NCBI GenBank assembly: GCA_017522065.1
Contig: JAFXAD010000041.1
Location: 1 to 34,579 of the forward strand
Reading direction: 5' to 3'
From: Bacteroidales bacterium
GTDB taxonomy: Bacteria > Bacteroidota > Bacteroidia > Bacteroidales > P3
Length of the DNA stretch: 34,579 nt
Positions 1 through 8,196 of the stretch are shown here, in pieces. Made by a program: the position numbers and the translations under genes. The notes under the pieces were generated by a model. The model was not told where the DNA came from and did no database searches. It worked only from the letters and a program-made list of their open reading frames with translations. Each line of letters starts with the position of its first letter. Positions within the stretch are counted from its first letter, which is position 1.

Positions 1-22
1 AATCATAAGCGGTCGAAAGATT
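1..22. repeat. Left terminal inverted repeat of the IS4 element
   Basis: Matches the reverse complement of 1392-1413 at 21 of 22 positions. It contains the transposase stop codon, and the true left end may lie outside the window. Confidence 0.85.
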
Positions 23-1301
23 TATTAGGTGCCGAGGATACGCCGTCTCGAATCTTATAGCGATGGGCATATTTTGAGGTATCACCACCGGATAGGAATA
101 TGCCCAGTACCATGATGTAGTCTGACATCTCTATACGGAACGAGAACTTGGCCTCCGAATAGCCCATTCCATTTCTGCGTTTGTATATCATTATCATTAC
201 CGCGGTGATAAGTGTCATATACAGGATGATGCGCAGTCCGTTCTCACTCACGGAAAGGAAATGCGAAAAATTGAGTTCTTGTTTCAGAAAGCGGAAGAAG
301 ACCTCAATGTCCCAACGTCTGCGATAGGCCTCCGCGATTTCTTGCGGGGACAGGTCGAAGTCGTTGGTGATGAAATATATGTCGTTCTCAACCCGAGGGT
401 GTTTCCCTCGGACACAGCTGCGCGTGGTGTCGCGAGGCTCCTTGAATCTGGCTTTGACAACCCGGTACGTCCTTTCCGTAAACTGTTTGGAGCCCCTGTC
501 ATACAGTTTCACCTCCAAATCGTCAGTCAGTTCCAGTTTCCCGAGATTCTTCTCAGTGCCCGATCTCATCAGGCTGCATACCACTTCCATTTTGCAACCC
601 GTCTTGAGCCGTCCGATGAATACTGCGTTCCTCTCGGTGATGCCTTCATAGTTGTATACTGCCGTAAGGCCGCGGTCCAGAACATAGATGTTCGTGTGGT
701 CTTTGTCCTTCTTTATCATCTCTGTGACGACGGCGGGCATCGCCCTGTCCTCGCTGAGATAGGTCGGGTCAGAGAAGATGTCGGCCAGTTTCACTGCGAA
801 GCCGTCATACCCCATCGTGTACTTTACCTGCTTGCGGCTCTCTCCCTTGTTCGGCTTTTTCCCGACCGAAAACCCTTTCTTGAGTTTGTTGCATGCTTCC
901 GCCACCATCGAGCTGTCTACCCGCACAAGCTGTTTTTTCCCAAGCTCCTCTTCCGTGTACAGTGCGGACATCTCGGCATACACATACTCATAGGCTTTCT
1001 CAAAGAAATCCACATTCATTTTCGACAGTCTTGTGGAGATGGAACTACGGCTAACCGTCATCCCTTCTGCATAATCGAAGAGTGTCTTGAACTGCTGGCT
1101 GTTGAACATTGTTTCGACACGTCGTTGGCTTATCCTGTCAGTCATGCAGAATGCGTACAGTAGCAGATGGAACATCCGTTCCCCACTTAAAACTTTACTA
1201 TAGTAGTCGACTTTTGTGTCTGTTGCAAGACGCGACAACACTTCATCGGGTATGATTCTCACCAACTCCGGTGCTCGGTATTTTATATCATCTAATTGCA
1301 C
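3..1301 (-). CDS. IS4-family DDE transposase
   Basis: This 432-residue protein should catalyse cut-and-paste movement of the surrounding element. The DDE triad is visible as D129 (RVDSS), D209 (VLDRG) and E333. The last lies in a perfect IS4 signature Y-x2-R-x3-E-x6-K at Y326, R329, E333 and K340. The N terminus (about 1-100) resembles the DUF4372-type domain of Bacteroidota IS4 transposases, but I assign that only loosely. Length is normal for the family and no frameshift is seen. The start at 1301 lies about 90 bases inside the right inverted repeat. The C-terminal residues NKSFDRL are encoded by the left inverted repeat. Confidence 0.92.
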   Translation of the reverse strand: MQLDDIKYRAPELVRIIPDEVLSRLATDTKVDYYSKVLSGERMFHLLLYAFCMTDRISQRRVETMFNSQQFKTLFDYAEGMTVSRSSISTRLSKMNVDFFEKAYEYVYAEMSALYTEEELGKKQLVRVDSSMVAEACNKLKKGFSVGKKPNKGESRKQVKYTMGYDGFAVKLADIFSDPTYLSEDRAMPAVVTEMIKKDKDHTNIYVLDRGLTAVYNYEGITERNAVFIGRLKTGCKMEVVCSLMRSGTEKNLGKLELTDDLEVKLYDRGSKQFTERTYRVVKARFKEPRDTTRSCVRGKHPRVENDIYFITNDFDLSPQEIAEAYRRRWDIEVFFRFLKQELNFSHFLSVSENGLRIILYMTLITAVMIMIYKRRNGMGYSEAKFSFRIEMSDYIMVLGIFLSGGDTSKYAHRYKIRDGVSSAPNKSFDRL

Positions 1302-1391
1302 GGCTATAGGGCGTTTCTTTTGATAACGCCATTACCCTATCTTAAGCATGCTCGACACCGCCTTATTATCAACGGGCAACTGTTAATCAAG

Positions 1392-1413
1392 AATCTTTCG
1401 ACCGCTCATGATT
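1392..1413. repeat. Right terminal inverted repeat of the IS4 element
   Basis: Pairs with 1-22 with one mismatch and marks the promoter-proximal end of the element. Confidence 0.85.
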
Positions 1414-1467
1414 GCAAATCAGACACAACGTTTTGCAAATTCGACACTACTGTTCTCCGTTCTCACA

Positions 1468-1500
1468 TCTCCGCTTTCCGCTTCTCCGCTTTCCGCTTCC
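1468..1500. repeat. 15-bp tandem duplication downstream of the peptidase gene
   Basis: The unit TCTCCGCTTTCCGCT occurs at 1468-1482 and again at 1483-1497, just past the stop of the peptidase gene. The remaining 1414-1467 shows no gene. Confidence 0.6.
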
Positions 1501-3738
1501 TTACAGTTTTCTCTCGATAAAGTCGGTCATCAGCTTGTAGAGGTTCAGGCGGGTGTTGCCGCCGTAGATGCTGTGGTTCTTGTTGGGATAGACGCGCATC
1601 TCGAACTGCTTATCGGCCTTCTCGAGAGCGGTGACGAGGTCGAGGGCGTTCTGGAAGTGGACGTTATCGTCGCCCGTACCGTGGACAAGCAGGTAGTTGC
1701 CCTTCAGCCGGTCAGCGAAGTTGATGGGCGAATTGTTGTCGTAACCGTCGGGATTGTCCTGCGGACGCTGCAGGAAGCGCTCGGTGTAGATGTTGTCGTA
1801 ATAGCGCCACGTGGTGACGGGTGCCACAGCTATGGCACTCTTGAAGACATCGTTGCCTTTCAGTATGCATAGCGACGACAGGTAGCCACCGAAGCTCCAT
1901 CCGAAGATGCCGATGCGAGTCTCGTCAATCCAAGGCTTGCGTCCAAACCACTTGGCTGCAGCGATGGCGTCGATGCACTCGTAGTGACCCAGGTTGCGAT
2001 AGGTCATCTTCTTCCACTCGGCACCGCGACCGCCCGTGCCGCGACCGTCGAAGCAGGCCACGACATAGCCCTTCTGGGCCAGCATTCGGAACCAGTTGTA
2101 GTCGCTCCAGCCGTAGGCGTTGGTAACCTGCTGGTTGCCGGGACCACCATAGACGTAGAAGAAGAGCGGGTACTGCTTGGTGGAGTCGAAGTCGGCAGGC
2201 TTGATGATATAATAGTTCAGCTCCACGCCTTCGTCGGTCTTGAGGGTACCGAACTCCTTGCGCTCGCGACCATATTCGGCCAGACGCTGCTGAAGGGCGG
2301 CATTGTCCTGCAGCACTTTGACCAGCTTGCCCTTGCTGTCATGCAGCGTATAGCGTGGGGCGCAGTTGGCACTGCTGAAGGTGCAGATGTAGTATTTGCA
2401 GCCATTGCTGAAGGTGGCGTTGTAGGTACCGAGGATATATTTGCCATCGCGGATTCCGTCTGCGCCGTACTCAGCGTTCTGCTTGTCCTTGACGTCGTAG
2501 TTGAGGCATTCTTTCTTCTTGCCCTTAAAGTCAATTGCATAGAGGTCGGTATTGATTGCGCCGCTCTCGTGGCTGCGGAAATAGATTTTCTGGTTTTTCT
2601 CGTCGATACCGCAGATATTGACAACATCGTAGTTGCCAGTAGTGATTTGACGAATCAGCTGGCCGTCCATACCATAGAGGTAAATATGGTTGTAGCCGTC
2701 ACGCTCGCTTGTGATGAGGAACGACTTGCCATCGGCCAGGAAGCGCCATGTGTCGGGCACCTCGACGTAGGCCTTGTCCTCTTCGGTGTAGAGCGGACGA
2801 ATCTTGCCCGTCGTGGCGTTGACAGTCAACAGCTCCATACGGTTCTGCAGACGGTTCATACGCATAAAAGCCAGAACGTTGGGATCTTTGGTCCACTGCA
2901 TACGCGGCAGGTACTGGTCGTTCTCACTACCCGTTTCCAGACGCATGGCCGTGCCGTTATCGAGGCTGTATATGTAGATATCAACCACCGAGTTGTCCTC
3001 GCCGGCCTTGGGATACTTGTAGTTGTAATTGTCGGGATAGAGACCGCCCCAGGTCTGCATCGTAAACTCGCGCACACGGCTTTCGTCGAAGCGGTAATAG
3101 GCGATGCGCTTCGAGTCGGGGCTCCAGTAGAAGCCTTGCGTGATGGCAAACTCCTCTTCATACACCCAGTCGGTGGTGCCGTTGATGATGGCGTTCATAC
3201 GGCCGTCCGTGGTGATTTGATGCTCTTTCTGCGAGTCAAGATCCATGTAGAACAGATTGTTGTCGCGCACGTAGGCCACCTTGGTGCCATCGGGCGAAAG
3301 CGTCGTCAGGCGTTGTTTGCCTTCGTTGCTTATTTTGGTGAAGGTGCCATCGGCTACATTATATATATAGTAGTCCGACACACCGCTGTGGCGATAGATA
3401 GGTTCGAAACCACTGCTGAGAAGTATCTTCTGTTCGTCGGCCGAGAATTCATAGTCCTCGATTGGGGGCAGCGGTTTGGCTTTCTTGGCCATTGCCGGTC
3501 CTCCGAAAGAACATACCATACCCTCGCTTTCGCCAGTTTTGTAAGAATACTTTTCGATTCCGGTGCGCGTAAGCACACAGTAGTGTTCGCCGTCCTGCAT
3601 CGAGCGGATGCTCTGTATGCCACGCGGCGAGAAAGTACCCTTGGCCCAAATATCCTCAAGAGTTATCTGTTTTGTAGGTTGTGCTACAGCGATGTTCATA
3701 GCTGCAAACATTGAAAGTAAAAGTGTTATACGTCTCAT
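1501..3738 (-). CDS. Dipeptidyl peptidase IV (S9B family), exported
   Basis: A serine exopeptidase that should remove N-terminal X-Pro dipeptides from peptides in the periplasm or at the outer surface. Read from 3738 it has 745 residues: a signal peptide (MRRITLLLSMFAAMNIAVAQ), an N-terminal beta-propeller domain with the substrate-binding motif DWVYEEEF, and a C-terminal alpha/beta hydrolase domain. The catalytic triad is S615 (GWSFGGY), D690 (HGTGDDNVH) and H722 (NKNHSIYGG). The frame is open upstream to 3867, and 3756 is an alternative start. I prefer 3738 because it begins a standard signal peptide and lies about 25 bases after the likely transcription start set by the -7 element at 3769-3776. 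The gene stands alone, with tRNA-Ser upstream on the same strand. Confidence 0.93.
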   Translation of the reverse strand: MRRITLLLSMFAAMNIAVAQPTKQITLEDIWAKGTFSPRGIQSIRSMQDGEHYCVLTRTGIEKYSYKTGESEGMVCSFGGPAMAKKAKPLPPIEDYEFSADEQKILLSSGFEPIYRHSGVSDYYIYNVADGTFTKISNEGKQRLTTLSPDGTKVAYVRDNNLFYMDLDSQKEHQITTDGRMNAIINGTTDWVYEEEFAITQGFYWSPDSKRIAYYRFDESRVREFTMQTWGGLYPDNYNYKYPKAGEDNSVVDIYIYSLDNGTAMRLETGSENDQYLPRMQWTKDPNVLAFMRMNRLQNRMELLTVNATTGKIRPLYTEEDKAYVEVPDTWRFLADGKSFLITSERDGYNHIYLYGMDGQLIRQITTGNYDVVNICGIDEKNQKIYFRSHESGAINTDLYAIDFKGKKKECLNYDVKDKQNAEYGADGIRDGKYILGTYNATFSNGCKYYICTFSSANCAPRYTLHDSKGKLVKVLQDNAALQQRLAEYGRERKEFGTLKTDEGVELNYYIIKPADFDSTKQYPLFFYVYGGPGNQQVTNAYGWSDYNWFRMLAQKGYVVACFDGRGTGGRGAEWKKMTYRNLGHYECIDAIAAAKWFGRKPWIDETRIGIFGWSFGGYLSSLCILKGNDVFKSAIAVAPVTTWRYYDNIYTERFLQRPQDNPDGYDNNSPINFADRLKGNYLLVHGTGDDNVHFQNALDLVTALEKADKQFEMRVYPNKNHSIYGGNTRLNLYKLMTDFIERKL

Positions 3739-3768
3739 ATTGTTATTTTTTTTCATTCTGGAGGAATG

Positions 3769-3776
3769 CAAATTTA
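3769..3776 (-). promoter_or_regulatory. -7 promoter element of the peptidase gene
   Basis: TAAATTTG on the minus strand fits the Bacteroidota -7 consensus TAnnTTTG. A clear -33 TTTG is not seen; TTCG lies at about the right distance. It sets transcription to begin close to 3762, which favours the 3738 translation start. Confidence 0.55.
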
Positions 3777-3939
3777 CAAATATTTTTTCAATTGGATTTC
3801 GAACACAGATTCCACGAGCATCACAAGTCGGTACCGTATTTTCCTGCTCACAAACGGACGGAAGCACGGATTCAGCGTTCTGCCCTTCTTCTGCAGCATT
3901 GCAAGTCTTGCTTTTTATCGTCGCCTTATCTATGTTTAC

Positions 3940-3968
3940 AAAAAAAAAGATGCTGCATTATCAGCATC
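3940..3968 (-). terminator. Intrinsic terminator after tRNA-Ser
   Basis: On the minus strand a perfect 7-bp stem GATGCTG/CAGCATC with a six-base loop (3949-3968) is followed by an unbroken T run (3940-3948), directly past the tRNA 3' end. Confidence 0.85.
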
Positions 3969-3974
3969 CTTCAG

Positions 3975-4062
3975 CGGAAAGACAGGGATTCGAACCCTGG
4001 GACCAGGCAAGCTGGTCAACGGTTTTCGAGACCGCCCCGATCGACCACTCCGGCATCTTTCC
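3975..4062 (-). tRNA. tRNA-Ser (anticodon CGA)
   Basis: An 88-base type II tRNA with a long variable arm. The acceptor stem GGAAAGA/TCTTTCC pairs perfectly, the T-loop reads GGTTCGAATCC, and the seven-base anticodon loop CTCGAAA puts CGA at 34-36, decoding UCG. CCA is not encoded. It has its own promoter upstream and terminator downstream. Confidence 0.95.
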
Positions 4063-4120
4063 TTGACAAACAAGATTTTACAGCCATTTTCAGCTCTTTA
4101 AAACCATCGTTTTCGGTTTG

Positions 4121-4150
4121 CAAAGATAGCAACTTTTTTTCATTCGCAAG
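4121..4150 (-). promoter_or_regulatory. Promoter of tRNA-Ser
   Basis: On the minus strand TATCTTTG (4121-4128) is preceded at 18 bases by CTTG (4147-4150), close to the Bacteroidota TTTG-N19-21-TAnnTTTG pattern. Confidence 0.55.
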
Positions 4151-4186
4151 AAAAAAAATATTTTTATGACAAATTCTTTTTTTTTC

Positions 4187-4194
4187 TATCTTTG
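4187..4194 (+). promoter_or_regulatory. -7 promoter element for the repeat-rich secreted protein
   Basis: TATCTTTG matches the -7 consensus and diverges from the tRNA-Ser promoter. It implies an unusually long leader of about 190 bases before the start at 4394. No riboswitch fold was recognised in that leader, and the -33 element is weak. Confidence 0.5.
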
Positions 4195-4393
4195 CATTTT
4201 GTTTTATCAAAAGCCGAACAAAAAGAATTAGACTATATTTCGAACACAAAAATCACTAACAGTACGAATTTTGCAGCTCTTTTTGCTAAAAAAAGTTAAC
4301 GAAACAAAGAACCAAGATATCCAGAATACAAACAATAAAACTAATAAAACCCTCGCAGGCCACAAGCCGGCGAAAAGAAGAAAGGAGTAAACC

Positions 4394-5605
4394 ATGAAAA
4401 AAATCCTCTTGACACTCATCCTGGCGACAATGACAATGGTCGCGTCAGCAAGCTCAGTCCGCTACTTTACACGTCCACAGGCCAAACGTGTGGCCGCCAC
4501 CTTGGACGCACAGGCCGAACTGATGATCTACTGCGGATATGAATACGAACTGGCCACATACGTAATCATCAACGAGGTATGGGCCGAGCCCGTCAACAGC
4601 AAATACTACGAAATATGGCTCTATGGCTATGATGCCTACACGGGCGAAGAAATCTATATGCCTATCGACCTTGCCTGCATCTGGCTCTACAACGCCTACG
4701 GCAACCGCATGTACAGCGCAGCTCAGTTCCTGCGCTTCCGCAGCACCGTGGCAACGCCCAACTTCTACTGGACTATGCCGCCCTACAACCCCTTCACCCG
4801 CCACTTCCACGATCCGCACTTCAACCACGGATACACCTACCACTACGAGATTCACCGCTACGGCTGGCGTCCCCCGATGCCACCGGCAGGAGGCCCCTGG
4901 CCATACCACCCCTACTACATGCGCACTCCCCACACTCCCGCCCCTGTGCCTCCAAAACCCTTCACTCCTGGTGTCAACCACCCACAGACAGCTGACGGAC
5001 ACGGATATATCGGTGGCAACAGCCGCACTACGGTAGGAACACGCAGCACGTCATTCAACAACGCAGGTGGAGCCCGCTCCGGAAGCAACATGAGCAACGC
5101 CGGCAACCCCGGAACAACAAGCCGCTCGTCTTCAACAAATACCAACACCTCTACCGGCAGCCGCGGAACCTCAGCCAACACCAGCAATACCGGTAGCCGT
5201 GGAACCTCGACCAACACCAGCAATACCGGCAGCCGCGGAACCTCGACCAACACCAGCAACACCGGTAGCCGTGGAACCTCAGCCAACACCGGAAACACAG
5301 GCAGCCGCGGAACATCGACCAACACCAGCAACACTGGCAGCCGCGGAACCTCAACCAACACCGGCAGCCGCGGAACATCGACATCATCAATAAGCACAAA
5401 TCGCAGTAGCTCTGCAACAACTCCGAGCCGCAGCAGTTCAACGACAACGAGGACTTCAAGCACACCCACTCGCAGCAGCGCAACGTCATCAAGCACATCC
5501 TTACGAGGCAGTTCTACGACAACCTCAAGCACATCCTCACGAGGCAGTTCGACGACCGGATCGCGTGGCACAACAACAAACTCCGGCTCTCGCAACAGAC
5601 GCTAA
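4394..5605 (+). CDS. Secreted protein with Ser/Thr/Gly-rich 12-residue repeats, unknown function
   Basis: This 403-residue protein is not one I recognise. It starts with a clear signal peptide (MKKILLTLILATMTMVASA). A compact segment rich in Tyr, Trp and aromatics follows (about 20-150). Next comes a His/Pro-rich stretch with HFHDPHFNHGYTYHYEIHR (about 138-160), then a long low-complexity tail from about 200 onward. The tail contains six or seven 12-residue units of the type GSRGTSTNTSNT and then Ser/Thr/Arg runs. There is no lipobox and no recognisable sorting domain. The tail suggests an extracellular or wall-spanning stalk, possibly O-glycosylated; that is inference. The next gene begins 41 bases downstream on the same strand. 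Confidence 0.8.
   Translation: MKKILLTLILATMTMVASASSVRYFTRPQAKRVAATLDAQAELMIYCGYEYELATYVIINEVWAEPVNSKYYEIWLYGYDAYTGEEIYMPIDLACIWLYNAYGNRMYSAAQFLRFRSTVATPNFYWTMPPYNPFTRHFHDPHFNHGYTYHYEIHRYGWRPPMPPAGGPWPYHPYYMRTPHTPAPVPPKPFTPGVNHPQTADGHGYIGGNSRTTVGTRSTSFNNAGGARSGSNMSNAGNPGTTSRSSSTNTNTSTGSRGTSANTSNTGSRGTSTNTSNTGSRGTSTNTSNTGSRGTSANTGNTGSRGTSTNTSNTGSRGTSTNTGSRGTSTSSISTNRSSSATTPSRSSSTTTRTSSTPTRSSATSSSTSLRGSSTTTSSTSSRGSSTTGSRGTTTNSGSRNRR
5146..5376 (+). repeat. 36-bp in-frame tandem repeats (12-residue units)
   Basis: Units encoding GSRGTS(T/A)NTSNT recur about six times with silent third-position changes, and one later unit is shortened. The variation between units indicates an old array, still in frame. 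Confidence 0.85.
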
Positions 5606-5646
5606 AACGTCTTACTAACAATAAAAACAAACCAAAATTCTACATA

Positions 5647-6519
5647 GTGAATCAACTTAAATCAAGCGAATTGGTACTGGCTCCCAACGGGAGCCTTTAC
5701 CACATTAATATGACAGGCAACAATTTGGCCGACAACATCTTCCTTGTCGGAGACCCAAGCCGCGTCAATATGTTTAAAGACATCTTCGACAGCATCGAAT
5801 TCGAAAGCACCAACCGCGAACTCCATGCCCTGACCGGAACGTATCACGGACAACGTTTCACAGCACTGAGTACCGGAATGGGATGCGACAACATCGACAT
5901 CGTCGTGACCGAACTCGACGCAGCCGCCAACATCGACCTCGAATCGCGAGCCATTCGTGACGAGCACCGCACTCTGAACATGATTCGTATAGGCACCTCG
6001 GGCTCTTTGCACAGCGAAATACCCGTAGGAAGTCTTGTGGCATCCGCCTACGCCGTCGGCCTCGACGGTCTGCTCAACTACTACGAGCACGACGACAACC
6101 AGCTGGAAGAGGCTATGACTCAAGCATTCGTTAAACACATGCAGCTGCCCGACCGCATGGCACGCCCCTACTGCGCCAAGGCTTCGCAATTCCTGCTCGA
6201 CCGCATGAAGGACTTTACCGTGCGCGGCATTACAGCCACTGCACCAGGATTCTACGCTCCACAAGGCCGCCATATTCGCATCGCACCAAGCGTCAAAGAC
6301 CTCAACGAGCGACTGGCATCGTTCTGCTGGGAAGGCTTGAAAATCACCAATCTCGAAATGGAGACATCGGCAATCTACGGACTGTCGAAGATTATGGGAC
6401 ACAACGCTCTGACCGTATGCCTCATCATCGCCAACCGCGCCGACGGCACATTCCTCAACGAATATCACAATCAGATGCACGACACTATTGTCAACATAAT
6501 GGAAAGAATGGCAAAATGA
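5647..6519 (+). CDS. Nucleoside phosphorylase, uridine phosphorylase type
   Basis: A 290-residue cytosolic enzyme expected to cleave uridine (or a related nucleoside) with phosphate to give the free base and ribose-1-phosphate, for pyrimidine salvage. Family marks are the phosphate-binding GDPSRV near residue 37, TGMGCDN, the second phosphate loop GTSGSL, and the ribose-binding segment NLEMETSAIYGLSK near the C terminus. The start codon is GTG at 5647; no upstream ATG is available in frame, and this start gives a normal family N terminus. Substrate choice (uridine or purine nucleosides) cannot be fixed from sequence reading alone. The stop overlaps the next start (ATGA), so the two are likely translationally coupled. 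Confidence 0.88.
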   Translation: MNQLKSSELVLAPNGSLYHINMTGNNLADNIFLVGDPSRVNMFKDIFDSIEFESTNRELHALTGTYHGQRFTALSTGMGCDNIDIVVTELDAAANIDLESRAIRDEHRTLNMIRIGTSGSLHSEIPVGSLVASAYAVGLDGLLNYYEHDDNQLEEAMTQAFVKHMQLPDRMARPYCAKASQFLLDRMKDFTVRGITATAPGFYAPQGRHIRIAPSVKDLNERLASFCWEGLKITNLEMETSAIYGLSKIMGHNALTVCLIIANRADGTFLNEYHNQMHDTIVNIMERMAK

Positions 6520-6971
6520 AGCACCTCGCACTCACTATAATACTGACCCTATGCACTTTTGTTGCACAGGCCCAGGCCTCATACATCGCCGAACAGCTTG
6601 GACGCGACGCGCACCACATAGTGCAGTCGCTCGGAGCATTTGTCGGCAACGAACGTGCTGAAAGCCAGCAGTTCGACATAACATACATGCCCGCCGGCAA
6701 CAACGTGGAGGGCGTGATGATTATCAACACAGCCGACTATCGCTGCACCTTCAAGATGAACCCCCGCAGCGAGATATGTTATGAGATAATCCTCGACGTG
6801 CGCAGCGCCGATTTCCTGCGCGACTTCAACCGCCTGTTCCAGGTATACCACACCGAGAACCCCGACAGCGACGACAAGACTATGCACTTCGGCGACAAAC
6901 TGATACGCGTACTGGAGACCTCGTCGACCACATCGCGGTTCCGCAGCTTCACCATGAGAGAGAAGAAATAG
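6516..6971 (+). CDS. Small exported protein, unknown
   Basis: A 151-residue protein that I do not recognise. It begins with a signal peptide (MKHLALTIILTLCTFVAQAQ) with no lipobox cysteine, so it is probably periplasmic. The frame is open further upstream, but the ATG at 6516 overlaps the phosphorylase stop by ATGA and begins the signal peptide, so it is the likely start. The mature part is mixed charged and polar sequence with a single central cysteine pair (about residues 74-88). It sits at the end of the phosphorylase unit; I see no motif that links it to nucleosides. Confidence 0.75.
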   Translation: MKHLALTIILTLCTFVAQAQASYIAEQLGRDAHHIVQSLGAFVGNERAESQQFDITYMPAGNNVEGVMIINTADYRCTFKMNPRSEICYEIILDVRSADFLRDFNRLFQVYHTENPDSDDKTMHFGDKLIRVLETSSTTSRFRSFTMREKK

Positions 6972-6999
6972 ATTTATATAAAACTTTAACCCTAACCAA

Positions 7000-8160
7000 A
7001 TGAACAACATCATTCGCGAATACCGCACCACTCCCACCTCCATCGACTTGAGCGGAGCCCATCCCTGCTCAGACTGGAAAGGCGACAAGAGACTGGGACA
7101 ATGCCTGCAAATGCTTCTGGATGCCGACATCGACTGGCAGGCACAGCCGGAAAAACGTCTTGAAGAACTAAAAAATCTTCCGGAAGGAACACGCGTTACG
7201 AGACTGTACTACAAGGTATTCATCTACACTTCTTCCATATTCTCTTCGGAATTTGCCGACTTTGACCACTGCGACTTTCCAAACGCTCTTGCACGCCAAA
7301 TGGCCGACTGCGACAACACGGACACTCCTGCCATGGGTCTATTTATCCAGACCTGCGCATCGTTCATATATCCCAATGGAAATGAAAACGATTGCTACGT
7401 CATGAATGGCAAAACTTTTATGCTCAACAACTACCTGGCGGGTCACCCCTCCTACGCTGGCAGTCCACACATAGCCCTGCTTCTGCTGATGGCCAAAGAA
7501 AAACAGGAATGGAACGACCCCACGAACTTCGACCTAAGCGACGGACACCCGCTGAACCTCAGCGAGCAAGCATCACTTTTCGACCGCTCGCGCACAGGCA
7601 CACTGCTGGCAATTTCATTGGGACGCAACTATCGGAAACCAACAAGCCAATACTGCCTCATTGACGCAAAGGACTTTCCGCAGCAACTGATTGACCGCAT
7701 GGCAGAGGACGATGCAAAGAATCTTCTGGGCGATGTCACTTCGATTGAAATAGACGCCACCATCAAGACTGCCGAACGCACTTTCCAACGTACTTACACC
7801 TTCTCGCTCCCCGCCGACTATCCGCCCAAATGGGACGTTTGTAAGGTAGACTTTGATTGGCAAGCCGACCAAAACATGTTCGGCGAGAGCAAATGCTATG
7901 CCCGACCCGGCACCTTTGCCGCTTTCAAATACCCAAATATATATTCGCTGCATCCCATTCGCATTGACGATATGTCCGTTCCATCCGAAGGTGCCAGACT
8001 TTTCGGCATACCTAAGATAATATGGTACGACGACAACAGTATGACCATACACTACGACGAACGTAACATAACGTTGAGACCCGAAAAGCCATTCAAAGCA
8101 TCGAAAGGACTGGACTACACCACTTTCACGCTAACTATACGTCTCGAAATCGACGACTGA
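7000..8160 (+). CDS. Cytosolic protein of unknown function
   Basis: A 386-residue soluble protein without signal peptide or membrane segment and with no family I recognise. It is rich in Asp, Tyr and Trp. Around residues 200-230 it carries LLAISLGRNYRKP followed by DFPQQLIDRMAED. A similar arrangement, LLAHSHW then EFPQQFFDDLKAEG, occurs near the C terminus of the next gene, which suggests a shared fold or distant paralogy. The next gene starts 36 bases downstream, so co-transcription is likely. It could be a housekeeping protein of unknown role or part of a contact or defence module; nothing here decides. Confidence 0.75.
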   Translation: MNNIIREYRTTPTSIDLSGAHPCSDWKGDKRLGQCLQMLLDADIDWQAQPEKRLEELKNLPEGTRVTRLYYKVFIYTSSIFSSEFADFDHCDFPNALARQMADCDNTDTPAMGLFIQTCASFIYPNGNENDCYVMNGKTFMLNNYLAGHPSYAGSPHIALLLLMAKEKQEWNDPTNFDLSDGHPLNLSEQASLFDRSRTGTLLAISLGRNYRKPTSQYCLIDAKDFPQQLIDRMAEDDAKNLLGDVTSIEIDATIKTAERTFQRTYTFSLPADYPPKWDVCKVDFDWQADQNMFGESKCYARPGTFAAFKYPNIYSLHPIRIDDMSVPSEGARLFGIPKIIWYDDNSMTIHYDERNITLRPEKPFKASKGLDYTTFTLTIRLEIDD

Positions 8161-8196
8161 TAGCCTAATACCATAACCCTATTTAACCTAAAAATC

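Larger units (their letters stand above)
1..1413 (-). mobile_element. IS4-family insertion sequence
   Basis: A single transposase gene lies between inverted repeats. The left repeat is at 1-22 and the right at 1392-1413; read inward they match at 21 of 22 positions (AATCATAAGCGGTCG against AATCATGAGCGGTCG). The transposase stop codon lies inside the left repeat. The element may reach slightly beyond base 1, so its left end and target duplication cannot be checked here. The reading frame is intact, so the element may be active. It sits about 90 bases past the 3' end of the dipeptidyl peptidase gene and does not interrupt a visible gene. Confidence 0.9.

Noticed and set aside
1984-3714. A 576-codon open frame on the plus strand opposite the peptidase gene
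   Set aside because: It is antisense to a complete DPP-IV gene with catalytic triad; its product has no recognisable motif.
4915-5595. A Val/Leu/Pro-repeat frame on the minus strand
   Set aside because: It is the antisense image of the 36-bp coding repeats of the secreted protein.
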